In this document: positions 21,873 to 34,772 of the stretch, piece by piece | How the letters are laid out: each line of letters starts with the position of its first letter | How positions within the stretch are numbered: position 1 is the first letter of the stretch | NCBI RefSeq assembly: GCF_049306965.1 | Contig: NC_133183.1 | Location: 24,166,501-24,230,500 of the forward strand | Direction of reading: 5' to 3' | DNA from: Danio rerio | Lineage: Eukaryota; Chordata; Actinopteri; Cypriniformes; Danionidae | Length of the DNA stretch: 64,000 nucleotides | The notes under the pieces: model-generated | The model's input: only the letters and a program-made list of their open reading frames with translations | Told to the model about the DNA's origin: nothing | The model's database searches: none | Program-made: the position numbers and the translations under genes

Positions 21873-24308
21873 AGAATAATTTTATAAAGTGTTTTTTTTT
21901 TCAAAGTGAAGCGTTTTTGTTTTCAGTTGCCACTGTGGTGGAACTTTGTGATTTTATGAGGACGATGATTATGCCTATAACTTGCCAGATGTAATAAACC
22001 ACAAGGTATAATCGTCTTTTGAATATGGTCTTATCACAAGGAACAAATGTGTGCCTTGTGTGATTTATAGGTCAAATAAGTGTCGAGCGGGAATGTTCAT
22101 GCTGTTTACAACGGTTCTTTGGACATTTCAAGTCGTAAAATATACAATCAGCTATTTTATATTTACACCTATGGGGGACATTCTTATCTACTGTCAAGAC
22201 AGAAGGTTAATAGACAACCTATTTAAGCTTTTTAGCAAAACAGTTACAAAACAAAACATAATAATTAACTAAACAGCTACAATAAGAGGAATATTATAAA
22301 AGCAAATGGAAATATGGTTTTGTAGAAAATAACAATACCAACAATCATCTAAATCAAATGACTTGTTCCATCTAAGAAAATGACAGGCTTACATTTTTAG
22401 TTCTGCCTTTTGTTTAACAAACTGCTATAAAATTAGATTTATGACATTTTTGAAAAATTAGACTTCTTTTAATAGAGTTTTTAGTGTCTGAATAAGAAAC
22501 AATCATATTATAATATTCTAACCAATGTTAAAATGTAGCTTTCAGAAACTTTTAATCTATGACTAAGTGCATGCGGTATATTTCTATACTTCTAATGCTT
22601 GTCATACACACACAAAGTTTGTTAGGAAAATACTAAATGTTAAGTTATTATTTACTTCTGCTTTTGCTTGAAAAATATTTATTCTCAGCTTAACAAAACA
22701 TCAATCAAAATAAATGTTCTTGCTGGTGATCCATGGAAGAAATCAAGTCATACAAGTTTGAAATTACATTAACGGGAGTATTGTATTACATTAGATCAAC
22801 ATCGTTTTGATAATACCCCCACACACACACTAGTCAACACTGTCCACCTTTTAACTGTTATAAGTGAGTTTTGCTTTGGTGTTTGTGTCAAAATCAAATA
22901 ACTTTTACAAAACTAAATATCTGAAGCATATTTAGATAACAAAAAAAAGCATGACATCTCTATTTAAACATTTTATTAAAAAAAAAAAGATTCTAACAAA
23001 CAAAGCTACAACGCTTCCATTGACATTAATGCACACAGAGCTCAATTCAAATCACAATTAAATATGAACCGTGGTCACAAAAATACACTTATTAGTAACA
23101 TTATAAATGTTCTCTAACTCTTCTTTTGAAATATGTTTTAAAGTGTCTGGTGTTGCATGTCTAAGTACAGACAACATTCAATCTCTGATCTTGGGAAAAA
23201 TACAAAAAAAAAAAAAAAGTCACCAGACTGAAACTGCAATGGTAATTATTTTTCAAATGGATCATAAATATGTTTAGGGTTCACAAAGGAAACTTGAAAT
23301 CATGTCTTTGAGAACCAACACAAATTAGTGCTTATCTTCAGAGACCCCTTACTGAGACCACACTAAAAATATCTGTTAATTAAGCGTTTCCATTTTTTTG
23401 GTAATTCATAGGTCTTAACGGTTTATTTATGGTTGTGAATTGCATTAAGGGACATTGATCTCTGTTTTGTCGACTTTTGATGTTAAAACTTTAACTGTAC
23501 AATTTAACAGTGGCATTTATTGACATTTTAGTAGTTTGAAATAATATAACGTATAAGAAACAATATAGCAATTAAGAAACAATATGGCAGTTTCTTACTA
23601 GGTTTTTGTACTGTAATATACAACACTAACCCTGAGAGTACATCACTTTTAGCTAATAAAAATGTTAATAAAAGTCACTTTTTCAAACATTTTAAGGTTA
23701 AAAGTTGTTGGAAGAAAGATCAAGATCCCATAAAGAAATTCAAATTAAATAAACGGTAAAATAATCCGATCTTAAAAAACAGAAAACTGCTAATTTACTG
23801 ATATTTTACAGTGCACCCTGCTGTGCTTATTAATTCTGGTAATACAACTAAACATAAATCTAAATAAAGCAAACACATTCACAAAACTTTCCATAATATT
23901 CTATCATTTTTATCTATTTAACATCTATACAGAATAAATATTCAGACATTTGATGGCAAAATTAATACTATTTGGTTATGTATCTCCATCTGTGCAACAA
24001 AGGAAACATTTAGAAATACTCTCTTTATTCTGAAGAAATTGCATATTTAAATCAGTAATTCTCAACCAGGACTCTTGGGCTGACTTAAAAATATTGAAAT
24101 TAGTTAATTATTAATGTATTCAAATGTAAATCGAATCCAACTTCAAATGTTGCAATACATCAAATCAAGATGTAACCTGAAATCCTAATTCTTTATAATT
24201 TACCTAAATAACTACTGATTTTATAGAGGATTCAGTTCTGGAATACAGAACAATAACTTTCTGCATTAATATATTTTAGAAAGTAATGATAAAAGAAGCT
24301 GTGTTATT

Positions 24309-24482
24309 GTAACCCTGCTTGTCCTACACCACCCAACCCGCTCTGAGCTGGGATCGAATCAGCAACTTTCCGCATAGAAGTCGGTTGCTCTAACAAGGAG
24401 GCTAAAGACCATGACCCCTAGCGTCTGTTGCCAGAGCACCTTTAGAGGTTTACCTGCACAGCACTTCACTAACTGGCCTCCA
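24309..24482 (-). repeat. tRNA-derived SINE fragment, copy 1
   Basis: On the minus strand a tRNA-like head is visible: TTAGCCTCCTTGTTAGAGC (A box region) and GCTGATTCGATCCCAG (B box). A related copy is at 36632-36810. The family is not DANA; the name is uncertain. Confidence 0.5.
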
Positions 24483-26777
24483 TTACTCTATAATTGAAGT
24501 AGAAATATCCAATGTGTATTTAAGGGGACGGGGGATGGGTTGAATGATGAGGGGCTGTTAAGCCAAAGAAGTTGAAAACAACTGATTTAAATCAATAAAT
24601 AGCTGATATATAAATATTTGACATCTCAGTAAAGCCTCTATACACGAGTGAAACCTTTCTGCAGGAGTCACATGTCAATTATACAATACATGGACGTTGT
24701 ATTATATGGGGTTGTAACCTAAACTGTAATCCCTGAAGTCCTCCTTTCACTATCCTGTCCACACACACTAGAAAAACTCAGTTTTGCATGTTTGTGTTCA
24801 GTCATCACTATTTTTTAAAAGTTACATTATGGCTTATTTTCAGGCACAGAATCATCATATTCCAATCAGGCTTTGTTTCATATGGTTTCAGTGACTTTAT
24901 AATCGTGACTGTTCTGAAGCATTCACTTTATAACACAATCAATACAACAGAGTAGTTTGATGTGGAGTTTTGGACCATACCCTGTGTTTTAACGAATCGC
25001 ACATGTAGGGGTCTGTTCTTCATACCTTGCTTAAACAATCCAGCAGATCCTGGATCTTTTAACCGACTGATCTAATCCGACTGACTGATCTCTGGCTAAT
25101 TTTTATCCTCAAACATGTTTGCAAATCATTTAAAAAAATTCAAAGATCAACTGATCGGAGATTACTGTGTGTTCAGGTTTGTTGTAAAGGACAGATCTAT
25201 CCATCCCAGAAATGATCATCTGTGTAGTGATTGGCTGGTGGCAAGACAACAGGATTATGACATCATCTGATTAAGATTCAATTATGTAAGCAAAAGGACA
25301 TAAAATATGTAGTAAATGAAACTGTTTGTTAAATGATACGCATTGGCTTTCCACATTTGTTTTTATAGGCTGTTTGCACAGGCTTTACAATTTATTTAGT
25401 TTTGCCTTTAGACTGGATTTTCTATGTGACAGTACTTAAGTTTCTTAATCCAGCGGCTTTTAAAATAAATTATCCATAAAAATCTCTTGCTTCTGCCCTG
25501 CATTTGCATGAAATTATATAATTTATTCTCAAAAAAATAATAAGTCAAATCTAACTTCTAAAACAAAAACAATTAAAACAATCTCAGACATTGCACTAAA
25601 GCTGCGGCTGTTGCTTTTAAAGTTTGCTTTTGTATCTAAAAGCCCATTGGTATATTAAAAGTATATATTAGTGTACAAAGTGTCCATATCAATCACTAAA
25701 AAGTGCAAATATGTTCTCTTTAAACCTCTGGAAAAAGGCACTGCTCCAGCTTCCAACACAATTTTTGTACCTTTATTTCAAAATGTTGATTACAAATTAG
25801 TTTTTTAAAATATATAAATTTAAAAATTCTGATATCTAATTTAAAAAAATATTTTACAATACTGTTATTCTACCTTATTTAATAAAGTACTCTTGTAAGA
25901 AAATATCAGCAGTTCGCACATGCTTTTAGTGCCACCTTCGTTTAAAAATACACAATCTAATCTGTTTACTACTCTGGGTAGTTTTGTGCTTACACGCCTG
26001 TTGTTACGACAACAACCCCTGAATGAATTTTGAAGGACAATACTATTGTGGATCATTTCAAATCGTCAATAATTAAATCCAGCCAAATGAGCAATTCACA
26101 TACGAAGAACAGACCCCCAGACCAAGCAGTTTACGATTCTAATACTGAAGCAAACACAAAGACCAAATATATCATAAATAGTCTAACAGCATCTTTAGAT
26201 TCCCATCAGTGAGCTCAAGTTTGGCACCACCTCTTATTAACTCAGTCACAATTTTTATGAGAAGCACCAAGGCAGTTCTGTGATTCAACCTCTGAAACAT
26301 TCAGGAAAAACAACATTTTTGTTAGTTTGAGAAGTGAAAAGTCGCAGGACGAGTGTCGCAAGAAATTTTAGCACATTATCTGAATGTTACGCATCTCAAA
26401 TCTGTCAATTTTAAATCTTTTGGACATAAGCTTATCTTAAAAGGCTGCTTTTTTACTGTTGGCTATGGTGTTAGAGATTCTTTACAAACATAATAGTGTG
26501 ACAACCACAAAATATACACAAACACTACACACTAAACGAGTATAAAACACTATACAAGAAAACTATTTTCAAACAGATTACACAAATCCAGGTGAGCCAC
26601 CTGTGAAGTAAACAAAGCAGATGCACAAAATGTACACCTGTTCATGAATCTGTTGTGCTGCTCAAGTATTTTTGTTCACATCGACACCTTTTAGATTTTA
26701 CGCTCATTTCTGGGTAAATTTCTACATCAGGTGTGTCTGGTGACATGTGCTAAGAAAATGATGCTGATTGTGATCTC

Positions 26778-27071
26778 TTAATGGGACAGTTCACCCAAAA
26801 ATGACAATTCTGTCATCACTTACTCACCCTTCATTTATTCAAAACCTGTTCCAGTTTTGAATACAAAAGAAGATAACCACTGACTTCCATAACCACTGAC
26901 TTCCATTATGTTTGTTTTTCCTACCATGAAGGTCAATGGTTACAGGCTTTGAGCTTTCTTCAGAAAATCTTCTTTATCGTTTAACAGGATTACAGAACTC
27001 AAAGATTTGAAACCACTTAAGGGTGAATAAATGGAAAGTACATTTTCATTTTAGGTGTCTTATCCCTTTAT
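26778..27071. mobile_element. Angel-like palindromic MITE
   Basis: TTAATGGGACAGTTCACCCA at one tip and TATCCCTTTATAA at the other, with the inverted central words CTGACTTCCATTATG and AAGGTCAATGGTTACAGG. A direct repeat of ACCACTGACTTCCATA lies inside. Confidence 0.7.
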
Positions 27072-27754
27072 AACATATAATAGGATGTAAAGGATATAAT
27101 TTTTCAGTAAAAAGACAGAAATCTCTCAGATTTCATTAAAAATATCTTAACTTGAGTTCCAAATATGAACATTTCCTTTGAGTTTGGATTGACAAAAGGC
27201 TGAAGTAAATGACAGTTTTCATTTAGGGGTAAACAAACTTAGTTAAGGCCAATTTACACTGCACTGACAGACAGAAACCAACACAGACAATACCCCAAAT
27301 TACACTGCATCACTTCTCAAACATTCCACGATCCAACAAGTGCCAACTAACACCTTCAAAAGCAACACGCTCCCCTTTTCCACCAAAGCAGTTTAAGTGC
27401 TTCTTTAGAGCCAGAGCCTAGTTAAAGTTAGTTTTTGTTTCTTTACATTCAAAGCACCAGTTCTAAACCAGAAATAATGGTTAATTAGCAGCATCAAAAC
27501 ATTACAGAGCTAATAGCAATAACCGTTTACATCAGGAACAGAAGCCGAAGTTACCCTACCAGTGTTTACCAACCACACAAACACAATCTTTAGAAAACCA
27601 TTTTTGAAAAAGCAGCTAAACAAGATGATAAAAGATTTGTTATCACTTGTAATCTTTGTACAACTTCCAGCAAGCTACATGAACATGCTGAATTCACCAT
27701 GTCTAGATGCCATGAACATCAATAGCAACACAACGTCCACCATTGTTGTTTATG

Positions 27755-28046
27755 CCCAGCAAGCATTTGTTTTGAAGATGTATAATAGATGTTTAAACAT
27801 AGTCGTCTTGGCTAAAACAAGGCTAAATTTGGGCTGTCAGTGAACATCTAATAGAAGTCTAACAATAGACCAAAACTACACTAGTCGTCACATAAACAGA
27901 AATGAATGACTACACATATAAAGTCTGTCTAATCTGTCTATTTTGATGACTAGTTTTGGGCTTTACACTGACAGCCCAAGTTTAGCCTTTCTTTAGCCAA
28001 GCTGTGTACGTTTAGATGTCTATTAAACACAAAATTGTTTGCTGGG
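27755..28046. mobile_element. Hairpin MITE with CCCAGCAA tips
   Basis: CCCAGCAAGCATTTG and AATTGTTTGCTGGG are inverted, and so are the inner blocks AAATTTGGGCTGTCAGTG and CACTGACAGCCCAAGTTTAG. The whole unit could fold into a long hairpin. Family unknown. Confidence 0.6.
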
Positions 28047-28273
28047 TGGTGTGTTTGCATTTGGCTCTTCCATTCTAGGATTTCTGGAAAAAAAATACAC
28101 ATATGTATTGATGTCAGACCTGGCCCTCAAGCTCACTGAAAAGCAAACCAGTTTTTTGTGTGGTCCCCCTGCAGCAGTTTGTATAGATGGAGATTAAGAG
28201 TGATGCTAATGTGTTCATTTGACATGAATACAAGTGAGAAGATCGTGTTCACGCAGCGCTCCATAATTTGATT

Positions 28274-28680
28274 CAGGGTTTCTGCAGGTTTCACAGAGTC
28301 AAATGTAAGACTTTTAAGACCATTATGAATGAAATTTCAGAGTTAAACAGGGCAAAACAAAAAAAAATTTTCTAATAGCCCTACTGGTCCCACGGAAAAC
28401 AGGTTTAATTGTCCAATCCAAGTTAATTCTTAGCCACATAATTTAAATAATATGTCAAAACAAGCAAACCCTTATTGTATATATATGCACGTTTTTTTCT
28501 AACAAAACATTTCTTTAAAAAACTAAACAAAACATAATGGTACTTAGAGTTATCAATAGAGTCTTGCTGAAAGTTTTTTTTAGATGGATTATTGGTGATT
28601 GGATGGGTCTTGGCCCAAAAGGGTAGCTTTAATTAAGACCTGTTTAAAATGCTTTAAGAACAAAAAGACAATATTTTAAT
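28274..28680. mobile_element. CAGGGTTYC-family transposon, copy 2 (right-truncated)
   Basis: Starts CAGGGTTTCTGCAGGTTTCA and runs through the TAAGACTTTTAAGACCATTA and TTCTAATAGCCC words shared with the other copies. It lies just beyond the cep104 stop codon. Confidence 0.55.
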
Positions 28681-28942
28681 GAATTTGCTCAGCGGAAATA
28701 ACTTCAGATGAACTATAGCACTAGCTCTGAACTAGCTCTAAGTTCATGCTGGTGGAAAAAGAGATAATACTGCTCCCTCAACACCAAATTAGCATGGTCG
28801 CTATCTGCTAGTGAAGAGTAAGTTGGCCTTTAGAGGAATATTTCTAAAATCTGAAAACCTGATATGATCTGTATATTTGCGACTGACCAGTTATATGAGA
28901 CTCTTCCAGCAAAGCTACTCAAGTTTTCATGTGGGCCGTGTG

Positions 28943-31900
28943 TTACGCCTGTTGAAGTCGGTATGTAGAGGCCTTGTCTGGAGGATTTCTGCTGCGTCTC
29001 TTCATTCTGGATGCTGGAGCAGGGATGCGACTGCCTCCTCCCAGCCCTCTAGCCTTAGACTCAGAAATGACCATTGTTGTTTTACCTCCAGCTGTGTTTA
29101 CTGACTTTCCTGAGAGCAAAACATATGAGAAATGCAAACACAAAGCACTTAAAGGCATTAATTGGTCAGGCACACAAAGTAAACACTATTGAATTTTACA
29201 AGAATATAAATATAATGTGTATTGGTAGGATGGGGCATTGCGGGATGATTTGGAGTCCATAGGGGGCTTTGTGGGGCAGAAGGGGCTAATAAGGGGACAG
29301 TGTGGGGTTGTAAAGGTCTCATAAAGGCTATAAGAGATGAATGATCACCTTGTGCATATGAGTAAGTGCTAGGCTGTATCGCTCTCCTCCGTGAGTTGTG
29401 TTTACAGCCCTCTGGTCCCATGAGGTGAGACTTCCAGCCCTGCACACACAACACATGCACTGTTTTGCTGCTCTATGAGGAACATGTGTGAGAGAAGGAG
29501 TTTAACACTCATTTTAATGCTGGGGTCAATCCATTTCAAATACAGAGTTGTTTTATGCTTGATTTCAAGCAAATATTCTTATATTATAAACATACACTGT
29601 AAAACCCAAAAAGTTAAGGTAACGCAAACCATTTAAAACAAACCTTTTTTGAAAAAAGTTCAAAAACTAATCCTAATGTGTACAGTGAACTTAATCCATT
29701 TGAGTAAATGAATCAATTTGAGCACAGCAAAACCTAATAAACGAAGAGAACTAAAACCACTGTAAGTAGTACTGTAAAACCAAATAAGTTAAGGCAACTC
29801 AAACCGTTCGAGAAGATCGATTGCAACAAACCATTTGAGTTAAAACGTAATCTATAGTATTTGAGTACAGTGAACTTACTCCATTTAAGTTGAAGTAATG
29901 AGGTACTTAAATAACTCATTACCTTTAACACTGAGTTCAAAACTTGTTTCAAATGAGAAGAATTAATGTCCAGCAAATTGAGTTACCTACACAAATTTAA
30001 TTTGATAAATCTGACTGTTGGGTTTTACAGTATACTATATGGATATTTGAAACGTGTTGTATAATATCTATTGATTTCATGCTGAATCAAAGAAGCACCA
30101 ACAATGTCTTTACAGCTATTTTCAGAATGTACGCATGTAAACTAAGAACTCTAAAAAGTCAAAAATGTATGTAATGTTCAGTGTATTCCCTGTATCATTC
30201 CCTGCTCATATTAAGTTCAATGATTAAAATGTTTTTGTTGTTAACTGAAAAAGTGCTAAATGAAAATTGTATTTAATAAAATGAAAATATTAGATTAATA
30301 TTTTATGAGAACAAATTTCAAATGCTTTTATATTCTACAATAACAAAAATACACACTCACATTATATACAACACATATTACTTATAATATAAAGGTAAAC
30401 AGAAATACAAAAAAATTATAAAAATGCCCAAAAAAGTATTAAAAAAAGACCAATAAAAGTAACAATAACATATAAATTTTACTAAAGTAAAAAGGGTTAT
30501 ATTTCATTTGCACTTAAAACTACTATTTTGTTACTTGAAATAAAATAAAATGTAAATATATAAAATAAAACAAAAAATATATAAAATGATGTAGAGTATT
30601 TTTTATTTATTTTTTTATTTACTTTTTGTGGCTGTTAATGCATTAGGTTCACTAAGCAATCTCTAAGCAATCTGGTCAAATACATTTTATAAAGTATATC
30701 TTAAAAATAATTATTAATAAAAAAAATATATATATTTAAAAATGTTTTATTGTGTTTTACACATAAAAAGAAATATAAAAAAAAGCAGCCTTACATTTAA
30801 TCTTGACAAATAATGACTATAAGTATGAATTGAATGTAAAGTGTGTGTATGTGCTTTTGTAACATATTAGGACACAAATCTGTATAATGACATGGGTATG
30901 ACACAGGTATTACAAAAAGGAGGTGAAATACGAGGACATTGGTGACGGCCTCATTACTCAAAAAGCTTTTAAATCGCAAAGAATGAGTAAAGTTGTACAC
31001 AGTCTCCTGTGATGATTGGGTTTAGGGGTAGGGTGGGGTAAGAGCAATACAATATAGGGTTTTTTGAACAGTATAAAATGAATAGAAATCTATGTAACAT
31101 ATTCAGTTTTCACAAAAACAAACATGTGTGTGCGCGCGTGTGTGTGAATATGAGTGATCTCACCTCCTCCCCTGATGTGAAGTTTTCATGACACAGAGGA
31201 CAGTGGTTGCAATTTTCATCAGAAGATGGGGCTGACAAAACAAAAAAATCATCATTAAACAAATAATGTTATATACAAATAACATGGTACAAATAGTGCT
31301 ATATATTGCTTTTCTAGAGACTTATAGCCCCTCATCCATCACTAAATATTTAAAAGTTGGCTAGTGATTTTAATTGGGAAGTAGATGATGATATAAGGTT
31401 TAAAAGATCTTACGCATTTTACATGAGAATAATTTTCTTAAGAAAACGTGGTCATCTGTATGTAAAGAATCCTTGTTGTTATTGTAAGAAAATGAAAATA
31501 GCAGGGAAATACAAAAGGGTGTGTGTTTCAAAAAGAAGGATGTGACAGGAGAAAATATAACCTAATATGTATTGCATATTGACATAAATGTGCAAAGCAG
31601 AAAAGATAAAAATGACATTCTAATAAGGACAAGTTATATATGTCAGGACTGCACCAAAATGAAAAGTCTGGGCCAAAATCAAAGCCAACATTTGTGGATA
31701 TACTTAAAAACCGAAACCAAAAATCCTTTGTTATAATTATTTATTATTTTCTTATATAAAGTAATATTGTAAGACTTTTACCTCAATTTAAATTATATTG
31801 ATAAAAAAAAAAAAAACACACGCTTATAAAACAACCACATTATTTTGATGGTAAAACTACAGAGAGGCATTGTTTTACAAGTGTTTACAAGTTTATACTA

Positions 31901-34772
31901 CTTCTATCAGCACATTATTTGAGCAGACTTTGCTCTTCTGGTAAGCATGTGCTTTGTCACTTGTCATTGTACATGTCACTATGAAAGCCGAGTCACACTG
32001 CGCAATAACTACGGCTAAATAGAGAGTGAAACAAGCATCCTGAACACCGCTGTGCATTGTGGCGCAGCATCTTTCAACTGAAACCCAAAGTGCCAATTTT
32101 AGTTAAGGTGCAAGTTTTTGAGAATGTGTTAACATTATGCCAACATTAGCACCAAGTATGGTGAAGTAAAAACTCAGCTCAACCCCACAATGGAGACTCA
32201 CGATTGCAAGCAGTGCTCTGAGCATGTTCCGTTAGCTTATCTCGCATGAGGGCTTCAGAGCAGAGGGGACACTGGGAGAAATCTGTCCTCCGCTCACACT
32301 CTGTCAGCAAGTGCTCTGTCAAACTCGCAATCTCAACCACCTGACAAACACAGACACAGACACACACACATGTACGTAATACAATAACACACTTTCCAAA
32401 GCAATTCAACCAATACAAAATATTAAGGGGATACTTCACCCAAAAAATCATTAGAAGCTAAAAAACACAAATAGAAGATATTTTGAAAAATGTTAGAAAA
32501 TTAGTACTAGTATACATAGTAGGCATACAAAACTACTATGAAAAGAAACTGGACTACTATCATTGGAAACTGGTCTCAACATTCTTCAAAATATCTACTT
32601 TTATGTGCAATGGATAAAAGAAACTTAAACACATTTGGAACAACTTGAGGGTACGGATTTAATTATCGGGTGAACTATCCCTGAAAGAATTATGAGTGAG
32701 TATATATGTTTGTACTTGAATATATTGTGTTTAATGAAAACACATCAGTATTAAGCCATGGCCATTACATTATACAATGGCTTATAAAGACACTTCCTGT
32801 GTTCACATAAACCAAAAGGGTTGAAGACAAATAAATTTGGGTTGGGTTTAGGAATAGGTGTAGGTGTAGGTTAAGGAGAGAGTACAGTTTGTACAGTATA
32901 AAATCATTAAGACTATGCAGAGTGCCTGTAATCCACATATGTATGTGTGCGAGTGTGTACCTGTCTGCATTGAAGACAGCGCTGGAGCATTGGACAGTGT
33001 TTCCAGTAGTGCAGGTCGAGTCCATCCTCAGTGAAAGACTCATCTCTCTCCCCACAGAAAATACACAGACTACACACACACAACACCATAATCATCATTA
33101 ACTCTGAGATTTCATTTCACCTTTATCGTGCTATCAAGACTTTTTCCCAGCAGTACAATGACAAACTGATTAAATGAGTGCCCATTAGCCTAGCGCATTA
33201 CCCTATCATTTTTCAAATGCATTGTTGAGATTATATTGGCAAATTTGAACAGCTAGACAAGATAAAACCCTTGACATTTGCAAAATGACTGAGTCATTGA
33301 AGATTCCACTGACTGGAAAAACTGCTAAATTGAGAATCAATGAGGAAGACACATACTTGTCTAAATAGTTTACAGCAGATGATTGACTGGCTTTTACATC
33401 ACCAGAGACAGACTGGTTTACCTTCTTTGCACCTGCTGAAACAAAGAAACATAATTAATTTGAATGTATACGCTATACATGTAATTAACATGTACAGGCG
33501 GTACTTTGGCAAAAAAAATTATGACATTAACAGTTCATGAGGTTTATTTAAAACAAAATATGTTGTCAGACAAAGGAATTGTTTTCGATCATTGTAATCT
33601 TTCATTTGATAAAAACCTGCCAACAGATACTTGAAGGTCAAAACAAAAGCCTGAAGAACAACATTTCTTGACAAGTAGCATGGTATGAATTGCAACTCCT
33701 GCTGCAACTGAATAGTGATTTCTATTTTAAATTTATCTTTACCAAATCAATTCACAAAAACAATTACATTTAACACTGAATATGATACCAGTACAACACC
33801 TGATTTGGTTGCCTTCTCTGTTTTTTTCTCAGGTACTTTGGCATTGTCCTTCCCTTTCTCCTAAAAAACAGATTCAAATCTTGAATGCATTTCGGAGTTA
33901 AATTAAAAGTTATCTCTACAGTCATCTCAGCACTGCACAGCACATCCAATTCTCCAAATGACCTTTCATATATGAAAATGTCATGTTAACAATAAAGAAG
34001 ACCATTTAGCTTCAGCATTAAAAAGACAATTTAACAAAAAACTGATTAATTCAACTTTGAATAAAAAACTTCTTAAGACAGATCTTTTTAGCAAAGCATT
34101 TAATTTGGGACTATCACTGTCACTTTTATGCAATTTATAATCTTTGGTTATTTATTGATTTATTGTAGTGTGACTTTTGGCTTGTTGCAGAGATTTTATA
34201 CGTTCTTATTTGATTTTATTTGTTGCTGTATGTCTTGTAGCACTTTGAGATTAAGAAAAGCACATCTCAAATATAATTAATCATTAATATTATTTGTGTC
34301 ACGTTGGTGCATTGAGTAGCACGATTGCCTCACAGCAAGAAGGTCGCTGGTTCGAGTCTCGGCTGAGTCAGTTGGCATTTCTGTGTGGAGTTTGCATGTT
34401 CTCCCCTTGTCCGTGTGGGTTTTCATGGGGGCTCCGGTTTCCCCCACAAGTTCAAAGACATGCGCTGTAGGGGAATTAGGTAAGCTAAATTGCCCATAGT
34501 GTATGTGTGTGAATGAGTTTGTATGAATGTTTCTCAGTGATGGGTTGCAGCTTGAAGGGCATCATATGCTGGATGAGTTGGCGGTTCATTCTGCTCTGGT
34601 GACCCCAGTTTAATAAAGGGACTAAGTCAAAAACTGAATGAATGAATGAATGAATGGATATTATTGTTTAACCTACACTGATCTCCTTCAGCACTGCAAG
34701 CTGCTCCTGTAAGCTCCTTATTTCCTCTTTCTCCCTCTCACCTTCGTCTCGTTCTGCTCCCTTTTTTGACTT
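28943..34772 (-). CDS. cep104: cep104 coding exons 15-22: zinc fingers and SxIP tail
   Basis: Exons 34772-34677, 33860-33800, 33435-33357, 33069-32961, 32340-32202, 31231-31164, 29439-29349 and 29109-28943 encode residues 681-949. CIFCGERDESFTEDG (from C761), CLQCRQ, CPLCSEAL and CPLCHENF mark the tandem cysteine/histidine fingers, which in human bind CP110 and NEK1. The last exon holds GGSRIPAPASRMKRR; SRIP (921-924) in a basic, serine-rich setting is an SxIP motif for the EB1 end-binding domain, matching human SKIP. The protein ends STYRLQQA with TAA at 28945-28943. Exon 17 has a tandem NAGNAG acceptor. Confidence 0.92.

Larger units (their letters stand above)
21873..28942. other. Intergenic region between b3gnt7l and cep104 3' end
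   Basis: Seven kilobases of AT-rich DNA. It holds a tRNA-derived SINE fragment (24309-24482), an Angel-like MITE (26778-27071), a hairpin MITE (27755-28046) and a hAT-like fragment (28274-28680). No ORF looks conserved. The cep104 3' leader must lie at its right end; the nearest minus-strand ATTAAA hexamers (28675-28680, 28628-28633) sit inside transposon debris, so its poly(A) site is uncertain. Confidence 0.5.

Noticed and set aside
24309-24482. tRNA gene on the minus strand
   Set aside because: A and B box words are present but no cloverleaf can be completed, and a second copy at 36632 shows it is a SINE.
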